Assembly (NCBI GenBank): GCA_016207095.1 | Contig: JACQQF010000076.1 | Span: forward strand, 1-34,671 | Length of the DNA: 34,671 bases | Reading direction: 5' to 3' | DNA from: Candidatus Methylomirabilota bacterium | GTDB lineage: Bacteria; Methylomirabilota; Methylomirabilia; Methylomirabilales; Methylomirabilaceae | Notes under the pieces: model-generated | Databases searched by the model: none | Told to the model about the DNA's origin: nothing | Seen by the model: only the letters and a program-made list of their open reading frames with translations | Made by a program: the position numbers and the translations under genes | In this document: in pieces, positions 25,171 through 33,096 of the stretch | Layout of the letters: each line of letters begins with the position of its first letter | Position numbering within the stretch: the first letter of the stretch is position 1

Positions 25171-26324
25171 CAGGCGCCTCTGATGTCCCGGTAGACGCCA
25201 ATGTAACGGTCAACGACTCTCTCCCAACCATGATGGTCGACAATCCACTGTCGCGCGCGGGCACCGAGATCCCGCGCGTCCTGTGGATTCTCGGCAAGAC
25301 CACACAGGGCTCCGAAGATCTCCTCTTCGGATCGGACGGACACAACCGGCGGGGACTCGATGCCGAACGCCTCGAGTGAGTCCGGCTGCAGGTAGATGAG
25401 GACCGGCCGTCCGACCGACATGGCCTCCAAGGCCGAAATCCCGTAGAAGCCGTAGGTAAACTGATCGGCCACGATGTCGCTCGCGCCGAAGCACTCCCGC
25501 AGCCCGCGTTTGTTCTGTTGCGGAATCCACTGGATCTTTCCGTCCAACCCAAGGTCGGCCGCCAGGGCCTGGCTGGCCTCCATGTCGCGCCCCCACGCCA
25601 CTGCGAGAAGCACCGCGTCCCGTCGTGCGCACTTGACGAAGCGTGCAAAGGCCCGCAACGCGCGATCGTTCCCCTTATGGTTCGACCCGGGAAACTCGGG
25701 ACACGTCCACTCCTGGCGGGATGGCTGGAACACGACCAGCGAGTCCCGCGGGATCCCGAGGCGCTCGCGCGCCGCCGTACGTTCACCCTCGGCCAGCGGC
25801 GCCCAGCGGTCGGAATCGATGGGAATCGCGCACGGCAGAAACCTCGCGCGCTCGAGGCCAAGGGCGCGACATGAGCTTTCCTGCGGGGGCATCGTGTAAC
25901 AGACGGCCGTGCACCGCCGTTGGGCTCGGCGAAGCACCGCAGCGTAGACACCAATGCGGAGATTGTCACGGCGAAATGGCAGGATATCGAGATCATCGCC
26001 GATGGAAAGAACCGTGTCAGGCACGCCGCAACCGGCCGACCAGACCACGTCTTCGCCGAAGGTCTGAACGACGTCAGCCTCGGCGAGCTCGGCGCGAAGC
26101 CGCCGTTCGGCCCGTCCGCCAAGCAGCAGGCGCTTGACATCGACATTCACACGCGTGAGTGGCAGCGCCGCCGATTCATGGCTGTCGACGCACTCCCATT
26201 CGGGTTTGAACTGCTCGAACCCGCCTTCGTCGATAAAAACCCTCGCATCATGGCCCTTCCTGCGTAGGAAAAGGCCCAGGAGAAAGCTCAGATTGAGCAC
26301 GTTGCCGTACAGCGAAACTTTCAT
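25170..26324 (-). CDS. GT4-family glycosyltransferase (group 1)
   Basis: 384 residues with GT-B fold. The N-terminal MKVSLYGNVLNLSFLLGLFL and C-terminal ASDIVADQFTYGFYGISALE then AMSVGRPVLIYL contain the GT4 donor-binding E-x7-E-like region. FQPSRQEWTCPEFPGSNHKG is the loop of the C-domain nucleotide site. Cytoplasmic, no membrane span. It opens the tightly overlapping cassette (its TGA shares a base with the next ATG) and starts at ATG 26324, only 4 nt after a GT2 remnant stop. It probably adds the cassette's special sugar or its acceptor. Confidence 0.85.
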   Translation of the reverse strand: MKVSLYGNVLNLSFLLGLFLRRKGHDARVFIDEGGFEQFKPEWECVDSHESAALPLTRVNVDVKRLLLGGRAERRLRAELAEADVVQTFGEDVVWSAGCGVPDTVLSIGDDLDILPFRRDNLRIGVYAAVLRRAQRRCTAVCYTMPPQESSCRALGLERARFLPCAIPIDSDRWAPLAEGERTAARERLGIPRDSLVVFQPSRQEWTCPEFPGSNHKGNDRALRAFARFVKCARRDAVLLAVAWGRDMEASQALAADLGLDGKIQWIPQQNKRGLRECFGASDIVADQFTYGFYGISALEAMSVGRPVLIYLQPDSLEAFGIESPPVVSVRSEEEIFGALCGLAENPQDARDLGARARQWIVDHHGWERVVDRYIGVYRDIRGA

Positions 26325-26328
26325 GGCG

Positions 26329-26448
26329 TCAGCAAATCACCCGGAACTTCACTAGGTTCCAGATCACCCGCAGAGCGTGATACCAGTGGATTTTCTTCCC
26401 CTCGGCACAGGAGCGACCGTAGTACGCGATCAGTACCTCATGCACGAA
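26329..26448 (-). pseudogene. C-terminal remnant of a DPM1-type GT2 glycosyltransferase
   Basis: In the 113-nt gap after a DegT gene, a frame ending at TGA 26329-26331 reads FVHEVLIAYYGRSCAEGKKI then HWYHALRVIWNLVKFR. This is the recognised end of soluble polyprenyl-phosphate GT2 enzymes (pattern hEVPIxYxxRxxxEGKKIxWxDGhxAhxxhhkaR). It overlaps the last codons of the DegT gene in another frame, and before FVH the frame is only antisense-like DegT sequence. Only about 39 residues remain, so it cannot be functional. It looks like the truncated 3' end of a gene fused to the DegT border by deletion. Confidence 0.7.
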
Positions 26449-27589
26449 TTGCGCTGAGTTCGGTGGCGATACGGGCAACATCCGCTTCTTCCATCTTCGG
26501 GTGGAGCGGCAGGGCCAAAGTCCTGACATCTAACATCGCGGAAACCGGACAGGCCGGCTGCCCTTGAGCTGGGTGTTCGCGGTACGTCTTGAGCCGGTGG
26601 ATCGCGGTCGCTCCCGGGCGGGTCTCGATGCCCCGGTCAGCCAGACGCTGCATCACGCGGGACCGGTCCACGCACTCGTCCAGGATGCCGACGTAGGACT
26701 GCCAGTTTGGCGAGCTGTGCGCGGGTACTCGCGGGGGCAAGAACCATCGAACCGGGGCCAACGCACTGGTCAGGGACCCAGCAAGACGCCGTCGCCTCTC
26801 CAGAATGACCGGCAGCTTCCCCATCTGGCCGATTCCCAGGGCCGCCTGCATCTCGGTCATGCGATAATTCAGACCCCGCTCGACGAGTTCCGGTTGGCGC
26901 GGTGGGGTAGCGAAGCCATGGGCGCGAAGAGCCCTCAGCCGATCCGCGAGGCACGCATCATTGGTTACAACCGCCCCACCTTCCCCTGTCGTGATCACCT
27001 TTCTCGGATGAAAGCTGAAACAGGACGCCGCCCCCCACGCGCCGACGCGCCGACCCCGGTACCGAGACCCGAGGGCGCAGGCTGCGTCCTCAACCAACAA
27101 GAGGTCGTGCTCCTTGGCCATGGCAGCGATTTCATCCATCTCAGCGGGCAAACCGAACTGGTGGACGGGCATGATCATGCGGAGACGCAACCCGTTGGCG
27201 CCCTTCGACGCGACCATCTGCTTGACTACCTCGCGCAGGGCGCTTACGTCCATATTATAGGTCTCCGGCGATACGTCCACGAAAATGGGCGTCGCTCCGG
27301 TCCGGGCAACCACATTGGCCGTGGCGACGAACGTGAAGTCCGGAACCGCCACCGCGTCTCCAGGCCCGATGTCGAAGGCCAGCATCGTCAGGTGCAGCGC
27401 CGCGGTGCCGGATGACACCATCACCGCATGGTCCATTCCGGTTTCGTGCGCGAACAACTGCTCGAACTCGCGCACCCGCTCGGCCTGGATGAGTTGCCCC
27501 GAGGCGAGGACTTCTTCCACTGCCTTGCGCTCGGTCTCGTCGAACCAGGGTTCCGTGATTTTCAGCCGTTTCAGAGCGGCTATGTTCAT
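26438..27589 (-). CDS. DegT/DnrJ/EryC1/StrS aminotransferase (PLP)
   Basis: 383 residues. Motifs: SSGTAALHLTML (59-70), VPDFTFVATANVV (82-94), LLVEDAACALGSRYRG with PLP-binding Asp168, and SFHPRKVITTGEGG with Schiff-base Lys197. All are standard for sugar-nucleotide aminotransferases. The ATG overlaps the acyltransferase TGA as ATGA, so aminotransfer and acylation are probably consecutive. Likely product: an N-acylated 3- or 4-amino-deoxy sugar nucleotide. The 3' end runs into a decayed GT2 tail, which may mean the last codons (ELSAIRA) are the original end or were reshaped by recombination. It is one of three DegT genes here, each of clearly different sequence. Confidence 0.88.
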   Translation of the reverse strand: MNIAALKRLKITEPWFDETERKAVEEVLASGQLIQAERVREFEQLFAHETGMDHAVMVSSGTAALHLTMLAFDIGPGDAVAVPDFTFVATANVVARTGATPIFVDVSPETYNMDVSALREVVKQMVASKGANGLRLRMIMPVHQFGLPAEMDEIAAMAKEHDLLLVEDAACALGSRYRGRRVGAWGAASCFSFHPRKVITTGEGGAVVTNDACLADRLRALRAHGFATPPRQPELVERGLNYRMTEMQAALGIGQMGKLPVILERRRRLAGSLTSALAPVRWFLPPRVPAHSSPNWQSYVGILDECVDRSRVMQRLADRGIETRPGATAIHRLKTYREHPAQGQPACPVSAMLDVRTLALPLHPKMEEADVARIATELSAIRA

Positions 27590-28254
27590 GATGTGGCGCT
27601 TCGGGTACGGATCTGTTTGGCCGGCGAGCCGGCATACATCGCGCCGGCGGGCAAATTCTCGAGCAGCGTCGAGTTCATGCCGAGCAGCGCCCTCTCTCCC
27701 ACCAGCGTTTTTCCTCGGATGCAGGCTCCTGCGCCGATGTACGCGCCGCGTCCGACATGAACCGCCGCGGCCAGGTTGGCCCCTCCCGCAATGATCACCC
27801 CGTCCTCCAGACAGCAGTCATGCGCGATCAGGACCGATTGCAGAATTTCGACGTGAGCTCCCAACCGCACACGCGCTCCCAAGGATACGAATGACAGCAT
27901 CCCGCAGCCCGGCCCTAGCGTGGCCGAAGGGGAGACTGCGGCCTGGGGGTGGACGATGACGGCGTATCTCTGCTCTGGAATGCCGAGGCGGGCGAGCACG
28001 TCAAGCCTGGTCTTGTACGAAGTTGCCGAGCCGAATCCGCAGAAAAATTTCACGTCTTCTGGAAGCCGCTTCCATTCCGCCAGTGTCCCTAAGATCGGCA
28101 ACGGTTCCTGCTCCGCAGAGTCCTTGAGAAAGCCAAGCACCTCGTTACCGGCGGCGAGAGCGGCTTCGGAGAAATCAACCGCTGTTCCTCCTCCACCCAG
28201 GATGACGATCCGCTGACTTGTGGAAGGCTGGAACACCAACTGGGATAGTCCCAT
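27586..28254 (-). CDS. NeuD/PglD-type sugar acyltransferase
   Basis: 222 residues. The N-terminal nucleotide-sugar domain (IVILGGGGTAVDFSEAAL, 16-33) deviates from the usual GAGGHA: the His is missing. The beta-helix follows from about 103, with the catalytic His145 in LIAHDCCLEDG. It probably N-acetylates the amino sugar made by the coupled DegT enzyme (4-nt ATGA overlap). It starts 2 nt after the SDR stop. It is a paralogue of the protein at 7907-8557 but has diverged strongly, so the two may work on different sugars. Confidence 0.87.
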   Translation of the reverse strand: MGLSQLVFQPSTSQRIVILGGGGTAVDFSEAALAAGNEVLGFLKDSAEQEPLPILGTLAEWKRLPEDVKFFCGFGSATSYKTRLDVLARLGIPEQRYAVIVHPQAAVSPSATLGPGCGMLSFVSLGARVRLGAHVEILQSVLIAHDCCLEDGVIIAGGANLAAAVHVGRGAYIGAGACIRGKTLVGERALLGMNSTLLENLPAGAMYAGSPAKQIRTRSATS

Positions 28255-28256
28255 CG

Positions 28257-29258
28257 CTACCTGGGCTCGGCAGGGTCGGTCATCCGAAACCAGTCAATCG
28301 TCGCCCGCAAGCCATTTTCCAGCGACCAGCAGGGTTTGTACTCCAGTGCCCGGGCTGCCTTTTCGATCGAGGGACTGCGGTATCTGACATCCTGGCCCTG
28401 GTGTGGGACGAATTCGATCGTGGAGGCGCTGCCGGTCAACGTGATGATCTTCTCGGCCAGGTCGCGCATCGTGATCGGCTCGGCGGGGTCCCCGAGATTG
28501 AAACTTGTCCCCCGGACCGACTCGGCCCTGGCCAGGCAGGCATCCACGGCGTCGCAGAAATCCTCGACATAGCAGAAAGCCCGTACCTGCGATCCATCGC
28601 CGGTCACCCGCAAGGGCAGTCCCCGCAGGGCCCGGTAGATGAAGAGGCTGATGGCTCCCTCCCCGACCTGGCCGGGACCGTACACGTTGAAAGGCCTGAG
28701 GTAACAAATGGGAAGACCATATTCCCAAAAGTAGGCATAACCCAGCTTCTCCGCAGCGAGCTTGGAGACCGCATAGACCCACCGGCGTTCCGCGACGTTG
28801 CCCTGGCTGGTCCGGTCCTCCTCCCGAACTTGATAGGCTTCCGGCCCATAGATCTCGCTCGTCGAAAAGCCGACAAACAGGCGAAGGTCCGATCTGTCCT
28901 TGAGGCAGGAGAGGATGTTTTGGGTCCCTCCGTAGTTGACCTCCATCGTCAGGACCGGCTGTTTGAAGTACAAGGAGACGCCGGCAATCGCCGCCAGATG
29001 CAAGACGTAGGACGGGCTGCCGAGCGCACGCTCGAGGGCCTGTCGATCCATGACATCGCCGGCGATGACCTTTAGCCCCTTCGCCCCGTCAAGCTTGGAA
29101 TAGCGCAGGGAATCCCGACGACCGTTGTCGAAGATCGTGACACAATTGCCCCTGGATAGGAATCGTTTGACCAGATGAGTGCCGATGAAGCCGCGCCCCC
29201 CGGTCAGAAAAACGGTCTGCCCCTGGATGAACCCGTCACGTGGATCAGGCATGGGCAC
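28257..29258 (-). CDS. NAD-dependent epimerase/dehydratase (extended SDR)
   Basis: 333 residues from GTG 29258; ATG 29252 is equally possible and both overlap the previous gene (by 14 or 8 nt). The Rossmann motif FLTGGRGFIG (17-26), STSEIYGP (132-139) and the catalytic Y162-x3-K166 (YAVSK) are intact; RPFNVYGPGQ is the substrate loop. It is similar in layout to UDP-glucose 4-epimerases, UDP-glucuronate decarboxylases and 4,6-dehydratases. As it precedes an acyltransferase/aminotransferase pair, it may supply the keto sugar for them (a 4,6-dehydratase role) or epimerise a diacetamido sugar. I cannot decide between these. Confidence 0.83.
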   Translation of the reverse strand: MPMPDPRDGFIQGQTVFLTGGRGFIGTHLVKRFLSRGNCVTIFDNGRRDSLRYSKLDGAKGLKVIAGDVMDRQALERALGSPSYVLHLAAIAGVSLYFKQPVLTMEVNYGGTQNILSCLKDRSDLRLFVGFSTSEIYGPEAYQVREEDRTSQGNVAERRWVYAVSKLAAEKLGYAYFWEYGLPICYLRPFNVYGPGQVGEGAISLFIYRALRGLPLRVTGDGSQVRAFCYVEDFCDAVDACLARAESVRGTSFNLGDPAEPITMRDLAEKIITLTGSASTIEFVPHQGQDVRYRSPSIEKAARALEYKPCWSLENGLRATIDWFRMTDPAEPR

Positions 29259-30342
29259 ACACCTGCTGGATGACGTACTCCACCTGCGCGTCGCTCAATT
29301 CCGGATCGATCGGGAGAGACAGCACCTCCCGGGCCAGCGCCTCAGATTCGGGCAGTGATCCCGGCTGTTGGCCACACGACTTGTAGGCGGGTTGCAGATG
29401 CAAGGGAATCGGATAGTGGATTCCGCATTCGATCCCAGTGTCGGCCAGGGCCTTCCGCAGCCGATCCCGTTCCGGATGGCGAATGACGAAGAGATGATAC
29501 ACATGCCGGGCCTGCGGCCGCTCGACCAGACAGCGGATGCCCGCGCGTCCGAACGCCGTGCGATATCGAGCGGCGACTGCCCGTCGCCGCTCCGTCCACC
29601 GCTCGAGATGCGGCAGCTTCGCCTGCAGCACGGCTGCCTGAAGTCCGTCGAGCCGGAAATTGAACCCCACGAACTCGTGCTTATACTTGTCCAGCCGTCC
29701 ATGATTTCGATACTGCCGCACCCATTCCGCCATCCTCCGGTCCCTCGTGACGATTGCGCCGGCGTCACCGTAGGCGCCCAGGTTCTTTCCAGGGAAGAAC
29801 GAAAACGCCGCCGCATCGCTGAGCGACCCGGGTCGCTGGCCGCGATACTCCGCCGCATGGGCTTGCGCTGCATCCTCCAGCAGCCGAAGACCCTTCTCCT
29901 CCGCAAACGCTGCGAACCGTGGCATGTCCACCATCTGTCCGTACAGATGCACCGGGATCACGCCCCATGTCTTCGACGTCACGGCACGAGTCATCGCTTC
30001 GAAATCAATGAGACCCGTGTCCGCCTCCACGTCCACGAAGATCGGACGCGCGCCGGCCAGCGACACTGCTTCGGCGGTGGCAATATAGGTCATCGCCGGT
30101 ACGATGACTTCTGCCTCCTGCGGCATGCAGAGCGCCATCAACGCGATGTATATGGCGCTGGTGCCGCAGGAGCAGCCGACCGCGTATGGTATTCGGAGGC
30201 TGTCCGCAAAGAGCCGTTCGAACTTTGTTTCTTCCGAGCCAATGATAAAACGGCTTGTGCGGATGACCTCGGCGATCGCCGAATCGATGTCCTCACGAAT
30301 CGAACGATACTGGGCCTGCAGGTCTAGAAACGGAACATGCAT
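29245..30342 (-). CDS. DegT-family aminotransferase, WbpE/WlbC-like
   Basis: 365 residues from ATG 30342 (MHVPFLDLQAQYRSIREDID), the usual family start. The frame is open to ATG 30402, but those 20 residues contain a small repeated stretch (an 11-bp direct repeat, plus 30349-30359 and 30364-30374) and look unconserved. PLP residues: Asp157 (LLEDAAQAHAAEY) and Schiff-base Lys186 (SFFPGKNLGAYGDAG). The sequence style matches WbpE/WlbC, which form the 3-amino group on UDP-GlcNAc(3-keto)A. It follows the WlbA-like oxidoreductase and lies in the same transcript as a WbpD/WlbB-like acetyltransferase, which supports this pathway. Confidence 0.88.
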   Translation of the reverse strand: MHVPFLDLQAQYRSIREDIDSAIAEVIRTSRFIIGSEETKFERLFADSLRIPYAVGCSCGTSAIYIALMALCMPQEAEVIVPAMTYIATAEAVSLAGARPIFVDVEADTGLIDFEAMTRAVTSKTWGVIPVHLYGQMVDMPRFAAFAEEKGLRLLEDAAQAHAAEYRGQRPGSLSDAAAFSFFPGKNLGAYGDAGAIVTRDRRMAEWVRQYRNHGRLDKYKHEFVGFNFRLDGLQAAVLQAKLPHLERWTERRRAVAARYRTAFGRAGIRCLVERPQARHVYHLFVIRHPERDRLRKALADTGIECGIHYPIPLHLQPAYKSCGQQPGSLPESEALAREVLSLPIDPELSDAQVEYVIQQVCAHA

Positions 30343-30406
30343 GTCCCTCTTCGATCCGTCCATCTTCGATCCGTGTCCGTCGCTGCCCATACGCCCCTGC
30401 ATCGTG

Positions 30407-31453
30407 TTAGGTCTTCACGAGCGACGGGATCTCGATGCGACGCCCATTCTGCCGCATGGAGGCCGTCGCCGCTGCCAGGATGCGCACGACCCTGAGTCCG
30501 TTGTGCCCGTCGGTGAGCGGCACTCCCCCATTCCGTATCACTTCCACGAAGTGACGACACTCGATCATGAGCGGTTCCTTCCAGTCGATGTAGGGGGCGA
30601 TGATATCTCCCGGCCGGACGCGGTAGGTGTACGAGGAAGGATCCGCATGGTCGAGCCCCGACATGACCGACTCGATTTCAAACCCCCGATCATAGATCTT
30701 CAAGCGGGCTTCCGGATCGACATCGTCGTAAATCACCATCCTTCGGGACCCGATGACGGTCATGGTCCGGTCTTTCGAAGGATCCAGCCAGCTCACATGC
30801 ACGCTTGCAATTCGGCCGGAGGGGAACTCCAGGTACATGAAGGCCACATCCTCGACGCCCTTGCGGATGTGAGCCAAGCCCTGAGCCGAGACATACTGCG
30901 GGTACTCCTCAAACAGATAGAGGATGATCGAGACATCGTGCGGCGCAAGATTCCAAAGAGCATTCACGTCTTGCCTGAGAACACCAAGGTTCACGCGACG
31001 AGAGTAGAGATAGACGATGTCTCCGAAGCTTGGATCACGGATGATGTCGTGCAGTTTCCGGACCGCCGGGTTGTATTCAAACGTATGGCCGACCATGAGA
31101 ATTCGCTTCTGTGTTTCCGCGAATCGGACCAGCTTCTCGCCAGCCTCTACCTCGTGGGCCAGGGGCTTCTCGACAAGAACATGTTTGCCCGCACTTAAGG
31201 CCCGCATCGCGAGTTCGGCGTGAGTCGCCGCGGGCGTCGCGATGACGATGGCGTCTACTTCAGGATCGTTGAGGAGGTCATCGAACCGGGTGCTGACTTT
31301 GACTTGATGAAAGCGTTTGGAGATTTTTGCGAGAAGCTCTGGTCGAAGATCGCATACGTAGCGGACTTCGCATCCAGGCGTCTCGGCGAAGCTACGAATC
31401 AGATTCGGGCCCCAATAGCCCGCGCCCAGGATCCCAAGGGTGATGTCACGCAA
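30407..31453 (-). CDS. Gfo/Idh/MocA oxidoreductase, WlbA/WbpB-like
   Basis: 348 residues. NAD-binding motif LGILGAGYWGPN (6-17), IATPAATHAEL (71-81) and the catalytic EKP (E95-K96-P97) of the family; the C-terminal domain has the usual beta-sheet. WlbA/WbpB oxidises C3 of UDP-2-acetamido-2-deoxy-glucuronate, giving the substrate for the WbpE-like aminotransferase that follows 64 nt downstream (5 nt if that gene starts at 30402). The start is TTG at 31453, overlapping the membrane-protein stop by 8 nt; GGAG lies about 10 bases upstream. No UDP-GlcNAc 6-dehydrogenase (WbpA) is in the window, so its supply must come from elsewhere. Confidence 0.87.
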   Translation of the reverse strand: MRDITLGILGAGYWGPNLIRSFAETPGCEVRYVCDLRPELLAKISKRFHQVKVSTRFDDLLNDPEVDAIVIATPAATHAELAMRALSAGKHVLVEKPLAHEVEAGEKLVRFAETQKRILMVGHTFEYNPAVRKLHDIIRDPSFGDIVYLYSRRVNLGVLRQDVNALWNLAPHDVSIILYLFEEYPQYVSAQGLAHIRKGVEDVAFMYLEFPSGRIASVHVSWLDPSKDRTMTVIGSRRMVIYDDVDPEARLKIYDRGFEIESVMSGLDHADPSSYTYRVRPGDIIAPYIDWKEPLMIECRHFVEVIRNGGVPLTDGHNGLRVVRILAAATASMRQNGRRIEIPSLVKT

Positions 31454-33080
31454 TCCCCTGTCTCCTCGCTGTCAGAGCTCTCGCATCGCTGTCGGACCCA
31501 TCGGTGACTGTGGTCAGCCCATTGCTCCAGGGCAGGCGACCGGATCGAAGCCGGGTAAACAGACTGATCACGGGTGGATCAGCGGCGAGCCGCTTTCGTT
31601 CACTGGGGGTGTATCCTTCGAACCAGTAAGGCCGGAACTGCATGGGGTGCGGAAACTCCCCGACCAGCACGAACCCTGCCGGCGGCTCAGCCTTCCATCC
31701 ATCGGGCAAGGGATAAAGATGCCGGGCATTCTCGAGGAACACGTTGCAAGCTTCTTGCGACCCCTCCCGGGTATTTTTCGGCTGCTGACCGAGCCCGCAG
31801 ATTTTGATTCCGGGGCCCAACGTTGTTGCCAATTCCCTCCCCAGGTCTTTCGGAAAACGGACTTCCAGCGCGGTGATCGCATTCGGCACGAACGATATGA
31901 CCGAAAGTGCCATCAGCGTCGCCACGATCCCGTATCGGACACTGGGACGCCTGAACTGCGTGACAGCTAGCATGGCCGCCAGGACCATAACCGGAATGAA
32001 CATGTGCACCAGGCGCCCGTAGAACAGGGCCCGGTGGAACACCTGGACGGCTGTGGCATAGATCAGGTAAGCAAGCACGGCCGCAGCGACAATCATCACC
32101 TGTCGTCGGTCGAATCCCCCCCGCACAGCCATCGCAATGAAGCCCAGAAATAGTAATCCAAGGGCGACTCCAGCGAGCCCTTCGATTTCAACCAGATACA
32201 TCGGAAGAAACAGGAAACCTTCTTCATGGGCTCCTTGAACCCCTTCCGAACTTTCAGGCGTAAATGATATTATCGAGAACCGCTGCGATGCGCCGATGAA
32301 GGAGAAGCCTCCCAGGCGGGCCGTTCCCTCCCAGATGATCCCGACCGAGGCAACGGCCATAACAAACGCCGCGACGGAACGCCACTCGGTAGGCCGATTC
32401 GCCAAGAGGAGCGCCAAGGGGATCAGAATGAATAGATAGTAGCCAGGATACGTCGTCGCGGCAAATCCGCTCAACAACCCTGCAACGCCGGCCCGCAGGA
32501 GTGGCCTGCCGGTATTCGCCTGACCAGCCAAGAGGATTCCCAGCGACATGAGAAACACAAGCAACGAGGTATCGTAGGGGAACAGGTGGCGCACATACAT
32601 GTTGGTGTTTGCGAGCAGCCCGTGCACCGATGCGCCCACCAAGGCCAGAACCCTATCTCCCGATAGAGACCATATGATGTAATAGATGGTGCCCGTGAGG
32701 CCAAGACTGACAGCCACATTGGCCACCACAGGAATGCGGTAAAATGTGGCGTCGGTCGGTTGAACGTCAAACACCAGATTCGCGACTCCCTGCAATGCGG
32801 CCGGTGCGAGCGAGAAAAGGATGTAAGACGGCCGGCTTGCCACTCCGCCTTCCGCGCCGAAGACCCAGTACAGCGCCTGTGCCACCTCGCCCTTGCGCAA
32901 TTCGTCCAGGAGATGGAGGGCATGCAGATATCGGAACTCATCCGGCCAGTAGAGTTGGCCGGACTGAATCAGCAGAAGACGGTACGCTCCAAGAAATAGA
33001 AGCAGACCTGCAAGAAGTATCTTGTGCCTTTGTTCCGGCTTGAATAATGATTTGGCTCGACTCCACTCCAAAGGTTTCAC
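31446..33080 (-). CDS. GT39/PMT-like GT-C membrane glycosyltransferase
   Basis: 544 residues with many hydrophobic helices (first 20-37, then throughout about 95-400) and a soluble tail. The first loop holds D47-E48 in YWPDEFRYLHALHLL, the GT-C acidic pair. It lies between the acetyltransferase and the oxidoreductase of the diamino-uronate set, so it may act on that sugar or simply be inserted there. GTG start at 33080, weak ribosome site, 16 nt after the acetyltransferase stop. The short overlap with the TTG of the next gene suggests coupling. Specificity unknown. Confidence 0.78.
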   Translation of the reverse strand: MKPLEWSRAKSLFKPEQRHKILLAGLLLFLGAYRLLLIQSGQLYWPDEFRYLHALHLLDELRKGEVAQALYWVFGAEGGVASRPSYILFSLAPAALQGVANLVFDVQPTDATFYRIPVVANVAVSLGLTGTIYYIIWSLSGDRVLALVGASVHGLLANTNMYVRHLFPYDTSLLVFLMSLGILLAGQANTGRPLLRAGVAGLLSGFAATTYPGYYLFILIPLALLLANRPTEWRSVAAFVMAVASVGIIWEGTARLGGFSFIGASQRFSIISFTPESSEGVQGAHEEGFLFLPMYLVEIEGLAGVALGLLFLGFIAMAVRGGFDRRQVMIVAAAVLAYLIYATAVQVFHRALFYGRLVHMFIPVMVLAAMLAVTQFRRPSVRYGIVATLMALSVISFVPNAITALEVRFPKDLGRELATTLGPGIKICGLGQQPKNTREGSQEACNVFLENARHLYPLPDGWKAEPPAGFVLVGEFPHPMQFRPYWFEGYTPSERKRLAADPPVISLFTRLRSGRLPWSNGLTTVTDGSDSDARALTARRQGIA

Positions 33081-33096
33081 TTAGCTCTTGGTAGCT

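Noticed and set aside
29368..31198. Two plus-strand open frames of over 300 codons opposite the DegT and Gfo/Idh genes
   Set aside because: No recognisable motifs or ribosome sites; both coincide with conserved minus-strand enzymes.
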